A stretch of DNA of 31,716 nucleotides from Chara braunii (Eukaryota > Streptophyta > Charophyceae > Charales > Characeae). The notes beneath the pieces are model-generated. The model was not told the DNA's origin and did no database searches. It saw only the letters and a program-made list of their open reading frames with translations. Positions 9,160 through 17,644 of this stretch are shown here, piece by piece. The stretch's first letter is position 1. Each line of letters starts with the position of its first letter. Location of the stretch: NCBI GenBank assembly GCA_003427395.1, contig BFEA01000001.1, positions 2,564,511-2,596,226 of the forward strand, read 5' to 3'. A program made the translations under genes and the position numbers.

Positions 9160-9590
9160 CTAAGATTGTACATCGGCCCTCAAGAAATTGAAGAAGGCCT
9201 TGATAGACTATCCTGTCCTCAAAGTCGTCGATCCATCATTGCCCTTTGTCGTCACCACAGACTTCAATCAGTATGGCATTGGTGCCATGTTACAACAAGA
9301 TGACGACAATGGTTACAGGCCTGTAGAGTTCATGTTAGATAGGCTGCCCTCATAAAAGGTTGCGGCATCGACATACGAGAGAGAACTCTACGCTCTCAAG
9401 CAGGCCCTAGACCACTAGAGGCACTACTTGCTTGGGAGACACTTTAAAGTGTATTCAGACCACGAGATGCTTAGGTGGCTAAAGACGGAGGCCAAGATGA
9501 CGCCCAAGTTGACCCGATGGGCTGCTGAGGTAGACCAGTTTGACTTCGAGTTGAAGCCCGTTAAAGGAAAGTATATTACTTCGGCAAGAT
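9160..9590 (+). pseudogene. RNase H domain of element B
   Basis: The plus strand encodes LPFVVTTDFNQYGIGAMLQQ, then ERELYALKQALDH, then HFKVYSDHEMLRWLKTEAK. The catalytic acidic positions (TD, E of RELYAL, D of YSDH) remain, although the usual TDAS has become TDFN. Stops interrupt the domain at about 9355 and 9416. It follows RT directly, as in Ty3/gypsy pol, and would degrade RNA in the RNA-DNA hybrid. Confidence 0.75.
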
Positions 9591-9710
9591 AGTGCACTAT
9601 CTAGACATAGGGGCAGATCTGCAGCAGAAAGTGAGAGATGCATATGCACAGGATCCGATGTATAGTGCGTTGTTGAAAAGAGTAAGGGAAGCCCCAAAAA
9701 GCGAGCCACA

Positions 9711-10407
9711 CTATTGAACCACGAACGTGCTACTGTTTGAGAAGACCAATGTTGTTGATAGGCTTTGCATCCCCAATAGCGAAGAGATCCGTAGTCGGAT
9801 CCTAGGGTAATGCCACGATACAGAAGGGCACTTCGGCGGGCAAAAGACTCTAGCTAACCTGATGATGTCATACACGTGGCCAGGCATGAAGGCAAATTGC
9901 ATATAGTATATATGCAGTTGTAAAGTTTGCCAATGTAATAAGTCAACGACCAGAGCACCTCTTGGCCTTCTCAAACCCCTGCCTATTCCATCAGGACCCG
10001 GAGATTTAGTTTCCATCAACTTTATGGATATTGGGGTCAGAAGTAGGCATCGTAAAAGTCAAGTCATGGTCATAGTAGACCAATTTAGCAAATATGCAGT
10101 TTTTGTTCCTTTGCCTTCAAAGGCACGTACTGATTTAGTGACAGGAAAGTTCTTCAATTTCTGGGTAAGCGAGCACAGTCTACCGTTGTCCATAGTTAGT
10201 GACAGAGACATGCGGTTTACCAGCCAGAACTGGCAGGATCTCATGAGAGTATACAAATCTAAGCTTTTAATATCGCCAGGCTATCATCCAGAGACAAACG
10301 GTCAAACAGAACAAATGAGTAAGACCTTGCAACAACTACTCAGAATGTATATTAGACCAGATCAGGTGAACTGGGATGAGATGCTTCCCAAGGTAGCAAG
10401 CGCCTAA
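9711..10407 (+). pseudogene. Integrase zinc-binding and catalytic core of element B
   Basis: The HHCC zinc module is seen as CHDTEGHFGGQKT (near 9811) and SCKVCQCNK (near 9910), with a stop between them. The catalytic core begins at GDLVSINFMDIG and continues VMVIVDQFSKYAVFVPLP, IVSDRDMRF and YHPETNGQTEQMSKTL. The second Asp (VSD) and the Glu (GQTE) of the DDE triad are present. The first Asp, expected where the sequence reads SIN, is Asn (codon 10018-10020). A frame of 127 residues from 10024 to 10407 is open but lacks the first catalytic position. Normal integrases insert the cDNA into chromosomes. Confidence 0.8.
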
Positions 10408-11084
10408 AACAACAGTGTTCATCTAGCTACCTATAGGACTCCCAATAAGTTGCACAAGTCCTTTAGGCCAAGGAGACCGTTTGAAGGACTGAACCGGGAT
10501 GAGATACAGAGATTACCGCCCGACACTCGAGAGTTTGCGTTGCAGCACGAAAGAGAAGTCACTAAGGTGATTGAGAACCTCAGGAAGGCTCATCATCGTA
10601 TGATTGAGCAAGCTAACAAACATCATCGACCTTCACAGTTCCAGGTAGGCGGCTTAGTCCAGGTCAAGTCTAAGGAGTTTGCACCCGAGGAGAACATCTT
10701 GCAGAAGCTCTTACCTGCGTACAAAGGACCATGGCCCGTCCTAAAAGTCAAAGGAGGAGAGGACAGACCATCATACACCATAGAGATCCCAACACATCTC
10801 CACACGTACCCAGTCTTCCATGCCTCAAAGCTAATGCCTTGCACCACCACTGACAAGTTTCCTTCGTGAAGGTCAATGATTCCGCCAAGCATGGATGGTG
10901 CATATGACATAGACCGCATAGTGGAAGAGGACGTGTTTAGAACAGGAGGTCGAGGTCGTCCCCAGCAGCAATATAAAGTCAGGTTTGGATATCAGGAACC
11001 AGATGACGACAAGTGGTTTACTAAAACATAGCTTTTAGAAACCGCTCCCGACATAGTACACGCTTATGAGAGAGCAAGAAAGTG
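10408..11084 (+). pseudogene. Integrase C-terminus and chromodomain-like tail of element B
   Basis: A 139-residue frame (10450-10869) holds the linker helices and the GPY/F-type module (LPAYKGPWPVLKVKGGEDRP, IPTHLHTYPVFHASKLMP). After a stop at 10867, the tail continues as DGAYDIDRIVEEDVF, GGRGRPQQQYKVRFGY and LLETAPDIVHAYERARK, a diverged chromodomain-like end shared with elements D and E. A stop replaces an acidic residue just before LLETAP. Confidence 0.7.
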
Positions 11085-11131
11085 AAAAGGTCCTATCTTG
11101 AGTTAGAGTGTTCTCGGAGGACCTCAAATTT

Positions 11132-11144
11132 AGGACGGCAAGAG
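11132..11144 (+). other. Polypurine tract of element B
   Basis: AGGACGGCAAGAG sits directly before the right LTR start (TGAAACGG at 11145). Its purine content is 11 of 13 bases, and the position is that of the plus-strand primer of LTR elements. It is short and interrupted, so the assignment rests on position. Confidence 0.45.
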
Positions 11145-11916
11145 TGAAACGGTTTCACCCAGTTGACCCGAGATTTGTAGACACTGAGATTCGATCCCTA
11201 GACCTATGCCTGAACCCTGTACATTGACCCGGTGCCTGTGTGAGATTCGAAACTGTGACCTATTCTGTGTCATAGGATAGGTTGTAGGTCGTGTAGGTGG
11301 ACTCGATCCCCAGGTCTGTAGGTTAGTAGTTAAGTTTGTTACCATTAGTCCCAAGAAAGTTCGTTCTAGTAGTCTCTACCTGAGTCTACTGGGCCCTAAG
11401 AGTCAGTCCGTAGGTCTGTAGGTTCTAGAAAACGGTGGGTCCCTGTAGGTCAGTCCAGTCAGCAAGTACCAGGGTAGGAGCTGCACGTGGTTGGAAGGGA
11501 AGGGCCCATGAGGTTTAGAGAAGGGTCCGGAACACGTGTTTTGGGGCCCAGCAGCCCACGCGTTTTGGCCCAGAAGGCCTACACGTTTTGGGTCTGCCAG
11601 GCCTACGCGGTTTGGAAGTTTCCAGACCCGGGGCCCACGCAGTGAGAGGCCCAGACCCACGCGGTTTAGGGCAGGGCCAGGCCACCTGCGGGCTACTAAA
11701 AATAAAGAGGCAGCGGCCAGTCATTCATTCATTCGCCTGTGAGCCATGCATAAGTGCTGCCTTGGTGACTTGTGCGTGGAGGTCTGCAGGTGCCCGGAGC
11801 TGAAGTGGGCAGTGAGGAAGACGATGGCAGCCATAGCTGGAAGGAAGCTGCTGGAGTCGACATAGTGTACAGTGTGTGTGTATAGAGTGGACATTCAGGG
11901 TAGATCCTCGTACATG
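11145..11916 (+). repeat. Element B right (3') LTR, first part
   Basis: Direct repeat of 4636-5434. It carries the same GGCCCACGCG repeats and the CCATAGCTGG word, and ends at CGTACATG, where element C is inserted. The rest of the LTR resumes at 14784. The TATA box of the left copy is changed to TAAAAATA here. Long frames over this segment on either strand are repeats, not genes. Confidence 0.8.
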
Positions 11917-12249
11917 TGACGCTCAACCTCACGCCCTACGCTGTCTTCCGTTCGGAGTGTTCAAATTGCGGAAGGGGCCCCAGAAAGACAGTGAGATGGG
12001 GTGTGCCAAGGATTTTTGGAAAATTGAGTGTGGGGACACGGACAGAACCGAAACCCCTGTGCCGGTCCAACTTCGTAAGAAGAGGGGGGGGGGGAGGGGA
12101 GGTCCGTCACTGCGCAGGTTTTGAGGGAGAAAAAGGCGCGCATGGGACGTACGGCGCGGGGAAGTTCAATCCAAAAAGTATCATTGAACTTCCCATCGGG
12201 CCGTTGCTCTTCACTTCGTTTGAAAGGGGACGGGTACGTATTTGGTGTC

Positions 12250-12440
12250 CCGTTTTCGGATCAAATCCCGACGCCGCTCATTGCATAACACAGAATCCGA
12301 CGTGGAAGGTCTCAGCCGCGTGGCTCTTTCCTTATGTTCGTCCTCACTCCGTACTCGGTAGTGAAAGCCTTTTGATTGGTAACGCTCGAAGCGACAACAA
12401 TCGCTGCACAGAGTGTTAGGCCAATGGGGCGCCACCGCCG
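12250..12440 (-). pseudogene. Possible hAT transposase C-terminal (dimerisation) fossil
   Basis: In one minus-strand frame the phrase IGLTLCAAIVVASS is followed by QKAFTTEYGVRTNIRK. This resembles the hAT C-terminal region, where 'L..LSQ..SASSCERNWS.F..IH.KRRNRL' is usual, but the CERNW motif itself is not intact. The sequence switches to another frame at RATRLRPSTSDSVLCNERRR. The assignment is by eye and tentative. It lies downstream of the DUF659-like fossil on the same strand, as expected. Confidence 0.4.
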
Positions 12441-12893
12441 TCCACGGAATGACGATCAACTCATTAAATGGCAATAGCAGCGAATAAGGCGGAAAATGCG
12501 TATCAACAATGACAAAACCAGCGCCAACAAACCCCGAGCACCGAGTTTCGGGAGGGAAATAGTATCGACCGCCGATCTTGGCGACGGCTTCTCGTACGTC
12601 CCACTCGCATACATGTGCCCTCTTCTCGTTGTATGGGAAGGGACGTGGCGGGGATACGGGAGGCCGACGCACAGTCGGGTTGAGGCCGTCAGTCCACATG
12701 GCAATCCAATTAGCCACAAAAGTTGGTCTCAATCATTTATCATTAGATCGAAAGTACACAGCCCGTCGATCGGGTTTTTCCGGTGATATTTTTTATTCAC
12801 CTTAGTCATACGAAGCAAGGTGAGAACACTCCTTCATTTTCTCAAAAATATATCAGAGAGAGAGAGAATATTTGCGATGATCTAGCGGTCTCG

Positions 12894-13170
12894 TCAGGAA
12901 ACCGTGGGGACATAACTCACGTCCGGTGAGACACGGCAATTGATCCGCGCATGCAGGTCGCACGTGGCGCCCTTTTTCTTCCTGAGAAGATAGACCACCT
13001 CTCGGGTTTTGCGTATCGAGGGCAAGCTGCAGACGCCGTGCAGCATAAGGCAGATGGCATGCGCCATGTATTCCGTGTTAAAGATCCCGAGGTACTCTCC
13101 CGCAATCACATCACCGACAGATTTAAACAATCTTCGAACAAAATCCCAACAACATTGTCCTTGCCAACGG
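12894..13170 (-). pseudogene. hAT transposase fragment (DUF659-like region)
   Basis: A minus-strand frame (13130-12894, open upstream) reads VGDVIAGEYLGIFNTEYMAH, AICLMLHGVCSLPSIRKTRE and VVYLLRKKKGAT. It follows the pattern of plant hAT transposases, where an acidic '.L.EEYP.IF...C.AH.L.LML.D' precedes a stretch ending in an 'I..FI.NH' type helix. In the AH-x(2)-CLML core the His is kept, but the Cys before AH is Met. The frame ends in a stop and no full transposase is present. Confidence 0.45.
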
Positions 13171-14783
13171 CTCGACCATGTTCATATATTCCATTCGTAA
13201 CAACTCTTCGGCCTAATCAAAGACCAGTCCATCAAACGACAGTTTTATCATCCGAGTATTTCCATCTACACTTGCGGTCACTTATCACGGAAGGTGCGAA
13301 AATGGCAGCCATGCATCATTCAGTTCTTTGTGTGCTCTACACCCCTGCCCCATCATCTCATGGCTAATCAAATGCAAGCCCATCAGACAACCATTTCATG
13401 ACAAGCATACATAGTCATTCATGCCATAAAGTAGGCGGGGGGAGAGGGGGGGGGGAGGGGGAAGAAGTGCGAAATGGATGAGAACAACAAGACAGATGAA
13501 TCATCACGCAAAAATCCGAAGGTGAAAAAGAATTTCCGGCTTAACTCTCGTGGAGCTGCACTCACACCAAAGAATAGATTCGAGACAAGGAGGCGCATCC
13601 GCTGTGAAGTTCCACTATGGCCCCAGGCCATTCATCCATTCAACTCTGATCACTATCCCCATACATGCACTGACGATCCCGACCGTCACGTGCCACTTTC
13701 CACCACTGTGATCGTCACCCCGCCGACTTAGTCTCGACACGGCCTGCCCGGATCCCACAGTCCGTCGTGGCGATCAGGCGCACCACCGGCCAGGCTACAG
13801 TCAACACTTCGGGACTTTTCGACTTGCACTCCACACATACCATCTAGCCACTGCTTCCCGGAAGCTGGCAGACGAGTTGAGAGAGAGATTTGCGGGCGCG
13901 CTTGCGGAATTACAGTTGCGGGAAGGGAGGTAGGTACGAAGGAGGATGAAGGTTGAGTCAGGGAAGGGTGAGAGAGGACGTGGGAATAATCGTCCGGCGA
14001 AAGCCATGTCGATCCTGCTGAGTCCGATCACAACCAATCAGAGTCGTCGCGTAATAGGAGTTTCTCCTTACATGGCGCTTCTCCTTGGCTGGACGGTAGT
14101 GAAGAGAGGATCGATCAGGCTCTTGGTCGTAGGACTCAGAGTGGAAGGAAGAAGGGTGTGTGGGATAGCGCGAAACAGATCCAAGATTCAGACGATCAAG
14201 AAAGAGAAAAGGCGCGCGGAGAGAGAAGGAGAGAGAGAGAGAGAGAAAAACGGTTACGGCAGGAGAGTGAGCGCGGGCTCGAACGGAGCGTCGAAGATGG
14301 CGAGGGGAGCAGAAAGGGGGAAGCTAGCTTGCAAGGCGCCGATCACAAATGCAAAAAGAGGCACCAAAACAGTTACAGATTCCTAAGTCCTATGCTAATT
14401 CAAAAATTGAAATCACCATACCCGCGCGTAAAGTAGGCGCGGGAAAGGCAGTCCTACATCCATTCGTATTCCCACCAAATTCCCAGAGTTTTCCGCGACG
14501 TAGTTGAGAACATTCATGCACAAAAAGGACACGTCGGGTTCTGTATATTTCGGAATTTCTAACTGCCGGGCCAAATTCCTAGCGCGCCTACTAAAGCGCG
14601 CGCAATTCCCATGCATTTCCCAAATTATGAAAACAGAATTTCAAGAATCAACACGGCTTTCAAGAAGGCATCTTTAATAAATAGACAGGGGCCTTGTTGG
14701 GCCGAGCAAAATTCGAAAAGAAAAAGAGAGAGAAGGGGTCCGGAAGATGGCGCAGGCTCAGAAGCTGGTTCGTCACATACATG

Positions 14784-14972
14784 CGTGCAAAAGGGAGAGA
14801 GAGGCTGGTGGTGGGCACAGTGTTCGGCGGCCATAGCCGCAAGTTGTACAGTCGACTTGGGCTGAGTTTAAGTACAAGTTCATTGGTGATTCTGAGATTG
14901 AAAGAATTTGGTTTTGCCATCAGTCCACGTCTGTGCATGTTACAAGCAAGTTTGGAGTGCAGTCTGATTTCA
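14784..14972 (+). repeat. Element B right LTR, final part
   Basis: Continuation of the right LTR after element C. The sequence matches 5435-5621 closely, including GTTCGGCGGCCATAGCCGC and GGTTTTGCCATCAGTCC, and ends GATTTCA before the CACGG target duplication. This fixes both the B terminus and the C insertion. Confidence 0.85.
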
Positions 14973-14977
14973 CACGG

Positions 14978-15921
14978 CCACCTCTCTTACTCTTCACTCT
15001 CATAGCCCGAGGCTATGGACGGACTACTAGGGCCTTGCCCTGATGTCCAAAGGACAACCCAAAGCAGCTATGGCTGCTCTAGCTCAGGCCGCCATGCCTG
15101 ACTCTGCCTCGAAGCTTCTTGGTGTAGCTCTGCCCCAACGGGGACCTTCCTGCTGCAGCGCCCACCAAGGTGATGAAGATGGCTGCCACCATAGCCAGGT
15201 AAATACCTCTGGCGCTCCCCCTTCCTCCTGCTGTTCTTCCTCCTCCGTGTCCTTGCTCCTTCCGCAGCAGCGCTGCTCCGGCCAGCGCTTCAACCAGTGT
15301 GTCGCCAAACTTGCACACCGACCATGAGGCTGGGCTCTTCGCCCGGCCTGGAGATATAGCGGCCTGCTTGCCTCTTGGGCGGTGACTTCCAGGCCGCTCG
15401 GCCTTCCCAGCAACCGGTACCTCCTCCCTTTCGGAGGGAAACATCATTGCAGACTCTGATATTGCCCGTACAGGCCCTACACTCAGACTGGTTGGACTGG
15501 TACCCGCCTAGACCTAGCCTACAACTACTGGGCCTCTAAAAATGCCAACTTTTTTGAGTACCCGGCACATCTACCTCTTCAGGGTGTGGTACCGGCCTAC
15601 CTGCTACTTGAGTGTTTCCCCGCTGCTTCAAGTGTTGCGGGCCTCTTCCCCTGCCACTTGAGTGTTTTCCCTGCTGCAATCCTCAATGTCACGGCCACAG
15701 GTAAGTACCGGCCCTGAGGGCCCAACGAACGAACAAGTGCCCTTGCAGGTCACACACACACTCAATCCAACAAGCACTCAGACAGACATGCAGACCAGCA
15801 AGCGTGCACACGCACAGACTTAGAGAACTTAGTAGCAAGCGGGAAACTCAGCAAGGCATTCAGTCCATGAAACTCAGAAATCAGCTGTGTGTCTCAGTCC
15901 GTGTTTGGTCGGGTCCTCACA
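14978..15921 (-). mobile_element. Element A 5' LTR, right part
   Basis: This resumes the E-family LTR interrupted at 4635. Shared phrases in order are GGACTACT, GTCCAAAGGACAACCCAAAG, CCACCATAGCCAGGTA, GGCGGTGACTTCC, CTCCCTTTCGGAGGGAAAC and CCTCTAAAAATGCCAACTTT, ending near GGGTCCTCACA at 15921. On the minus strand a TATA-like GCTATATC (15353-15360) is conserved in all three family copies. The LTR end marks the edge of transposon DNA; the target duplication of A cannot be checked because its other end is not in the window. Confidence 0.75.
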
Positions 15922-16220
15922 ATAGCCACTATCGGGTCGAGACCCATTGTGTGTGTGTGTGTGCGGCAGAGCCGCTGGAGACAAACATTCTTGTATATTG
16001 ATAATAATATTGGAGACGACATCTTCATTTGTTGATTGTATCTCGGGTTGGCTTCTCACGTGTGAACTCTCATGTGAATGCTCATTGATGTATGCGAGGT
16101 GGAACTTGGTCCATTTCACAAGACTGTTGCCCCTTTGTAAGGAAAAAAGAAAAAGAAAAGAAAAAGAAAAAACATTTATGAAACAGCAGCTGTTGCTGCT
16201 GGGGGGGGGATACAAATTAC
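15922..16220. other. Probable intron downstream of the channel exon
   Basis: No gene or repeat family is recognised. The stretch holds a short GT repeat (about 15950-15962) and a purine-rich plus-strand run of GAAAAA-type repeats (16141-16172). On the minus strand that run becomes a C/T-rich tract. If the channel exon is real, this is the first 300 bp of its downstream intron, and element A is inserted in it. Confidence 0.4.
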
Positions 16221-16552
16221 AAGACTAAGCAGTGCAACGATGCTGCTGAGAGCAGGAATTGACCGGAGCAGAGTTTGAATGATGATTTGCAGGGACCTGA
16301 GGAAAGTTATTGTACGAAGCACACGGAAGGCACGGATGGCCCTGGCTGTTCGAAAAATACGAAGCAGACGAAAGATCTTTGCATCCGGCGTGGCCAAACC
16401 AGACACAAAATACTGCATGTAATCCAGCATACTGCTTCCAATGATTGCCATGTCTGCACCATTCACAATGACAAAGATAATGATGATCCATGCATGCACG
16501 TCACTTATGCTCCATTTTGATTGTGAACGATGATTGACCGATCCGATACTCT
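16221..16552 (-). CDS. Exon of a voltage-gated cation channel (S3, S4, start of S5)
   Basis: The minus-strand frame reads SKWSISDVHAW, then a hydrophobic S3 (IIIIFVIVNGADMAI), a short linker, and an S4 in which K/R stands at every third position: KIFRLLRIFRTARAIRAFR and VLR. That is eight regularly spaced positive residues, the hallmark of a voltage sensor. SLQIIIQTLLRSIPALSSIV follows as the S4-S5 linker and the start of S5. The fold is the ion-transport (Cav/Nav/CatSper-like) superfamily. The frame ends CTTAGTCTT before GTAATTTG at 16220, a good 5' splice site. The acceptor is uncertain, near 16552 or nearer 16504. There are no stops inside. Pore exons are not visible. Whether the channel is single- or multi-domain cannot be told. 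Confidence 0.7.
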
Positions 16553-16560
16553 TCTAGTAT

Positions 16561-16588
16561 GATGATGATGATGATGATGATGATGATT
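16561..16588. repeat. GAT microsatellite
   Basis: GAT repeated nine times, just upstream (on the minus strand) of the channel exon. It encodes a poly-Ser frame on the minus strand, which is not a gene. Read as ATC on the minus strand it would form part of the intron sequence before the acceptor. Confidence 0.9.
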
Positions 16589-16696
16589 GATCAATGAGCC
16601 GCACAAGGTTGTAGCCAGAGAGAAACCAACAGACAGGCAGGCAAATGAACAAACATTCAAAGAAAAGGTAGGTTAGTTGGATTAAGTGCGTGGAAA

Positions 16697-16814
16697 GTCC
16701 ACCCACCACCTCCATCGTTGCAGTCCATAACAATAAGCAACACATCCGGAGTGGATCAGAAAGAACTTCAAAGAAGATGGTGGGCATTGCATTCGTTATG
16801 ACTTCACACTTGCT
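16697..16814 (-). CDS. Possible upstream exon of the channel gene
   Basis: On the minus strand CTATTTTTTCACAG, a good polypyrimidine-AG acceptor, precedes a frame SKCEVITNAMPTIFFEVLSD then PLRMCCLLLWTATMEV. The frame is hydrophobic and open, and several GTGG sequences after GATGGAG could act as donors near 16697. It is on the same strand and just upstream of the S3-S4 exon. It could be an S1 or S2 segment, but I see no diagnostic channel motif. Transcript evidence is lacking. Confidence 0.25.
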
Positions 16815-16876
16815 CTGTGAAAAAATAGTAAACTTCTATGGAATCTCCCGTACTACCATAAGAAGTAGCAATTCAT

Positions 16877-16955
16877 ATACAGTCTCGCTTGGACTTTTGG
16901 CTAAGATCAAGTGTAGCATCTCGTGTTCTGATCAGTTTGATATCAGAAGTAGGCT
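16877..16955 (+). ncRNA. U2 snRNA-like 5' half (gene or pseudogene)
   Basis: ATAC is followed by TCTCGCTTGGACTTTTGG and CTAAGATCAAGTGTAG, which matches the conserved 5' end of U2 snRNA (TTTTGGCTAAGATCAAGTGTAG is near-invariant). The next part, TTCTGATCAGTTTGATATCA, is the stem IIa region and keeps pairing: TTCTGAT with ATCAGAA. The branch-point recognition stretch, normally GTAGTA, reads GTAGCA. The 3' part, including a canonical Sm site, cannot be recognised, and no plant USE promoter is evident. It may be a pseudogene or a divergent copy. It lies antisense to the channel gene region. Confidence 0.6.
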
Positions 16956-17055
16956 AGTAGCAACTTGCATGCAAAAAATCTTTGTGCATTTGCATTTCTG
17001 TCACTCAGAGTACCAGAGGAGGGAGGTTTGGTGTCTAACCACCAGTTACTGCGAT

Positions 17056-17199
17056 GAGCCTAAGTTGAGCTCTTACCGGTATATGCGGTAAGAGCTTTTC
17101 GATTCCAGCATGGGCCAGGACCAAAGGCCGAAGGCCACCATGAAAAGTCCCAGCTGGAGGCTAGTGCGGCTTAGAAGGTAGCTTTGTCAACTTAGGCTC
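17056..17199. repeat. 144-bp segment closed by a perfect 13-bp inverted repeat, with an internal hairpin
   Basis: GAGCCTAAGTTGA (17056-17068) pairs perfectly with TCAACTTAGGCTC (17187-17199). Inside it AGCTCTTACCG (17068-17078) pairs perfectly with CGGTAAGAGCT (17086-17096) around a GTATATG loop, followed by TTT. The rest of the interior holds GGCC-rich phrases including AAGGCCGAAGGCC. Such a layout could be a structured RNA, a small MITE-like element or a folded intron part. I found no match to a known RNA by eye. No frame of note covers it. Confidence 0.55.
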
Positions 17200-17644
17200 G
17201 TGTGAACTGGTGCTTTAATTATGATTGCAAAGTCAGCTGTGAAATCGTGACACCTCGCAACTCCCCCACCAATGAGTGATACACCCCAGGCTGTCCACCA
17301 AGAGTCCAATGCTGAGAACAGCTTGCGCACAATTAATGGGGCCTCACTGCACGAAGCACCACAAAAATGTCATGACTTTTTGACTTTTTTAAGTGTATCG
17401 TTCAGTTCAGAACTGGGAAATTTGGAACACTAAACTCGCCATTTTTCACACTTGCCGAGTGGTCCAGCAAGAAGACTAAATGGTCAAATGACTAAAGTGT
17501 CACTAAGACGTAATTCATATGATTTCTGCAACTATTAGGCACACACCTACCCAGAGAAATCCAAAGGCAGATGAGCCAGAGCCTTGATCTGCTCTGCTCT
17601 CCATTCTGCTATACGCTGTCAACAGCATGATCATGTACTTGATA
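17200..17644. other. Intergenic or intronic DNA without recognisable feature
   Basis: Neither strand has a frame with a recognisable domain. The composition is AT-leaning with short words such as CATGACTTTTTGACTTTT (near 17370). I see no clear repeat, RNA or promoter. Confidence 0.5.

Larger units (their letters stand above)
11917..14775 (-). mobile_element. Element C: degraded hAT-like DNA transposon inserted in the LTR of B
   Basis: Comparison of B's two LTRs shows that 2.86 kb interrupts the right copy. Flanks read CGTACATG (11909-11916) and CATACATG (14776-14783), an 8-bp duplication with one CpG-to-CpA change. The uninterrupted left LTR has CGTAGATG once at 5427-5434. The insert begins TGACG and ends CGTCA. 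An 8-bp duplication is typical of hAT transposons, and two minus-strand fossils fit a hAT transposase. An alternative reading is a 4-bp TACA duplication with TGTGACG/CGTCACA ends. The rest (13170-14775) has no recognisable gene; it holds G-rich tracts near 12084 and 13436 and a GA tract near 14225. Confidence 0.7.
4636..14972 (+). mobile_element. Element B: plus-strand Ty3/gypsy LTR retrotransposon nested in element A
   Basis: Two direct repeats bound the element. The left LTR is 4636-5621 and the right LTR is 11145-11916 joined to 14784-14972. They start TGAAACGGTTTCACC and end GATTTCA. The five bases before the left LTR are CATGG (4631-4635) and those after the right LTR are CACGG (14973-14977), a target duplication with one transition. 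Coding order is gag, protease, RT, RNase H, integrase, chromodomain-like tail, which is the Ty3/gypsy order. Every pol domain carries stops or frameshifts, and no complete polyprotein remains. The first 165 bp of the two LTRs differ at roughly 15 places by eye, indicating an old insertion. Element C later inserted in the right LTR. Confidence 0.85.

Noticed and set aside
15079-15447. 122- and 109-residue minus-strand frames in element A's LTR
   Set aside because: They overlap in different phases of one LTR and have no domain; the sequence is conserved as LTR in A and E, not as protein.
16554-16787. The 77-residue minus-strand frame as one continuous exon with the channel
   Set aside because: It runs into a Ser repeat from the GAT microsatellite and stops before the S3 exon. 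Only the acceptor-proximal part (16697-16814) is kept as a weak exon candidate.
17107-17185. SRP/7SL-like RNA, suggested by GTCCCAGCTGGAGGCT
   Set aside because: Only a short phrase matches; no Alu-domain fold or S-domain GGAA tetraloop could be recognised.
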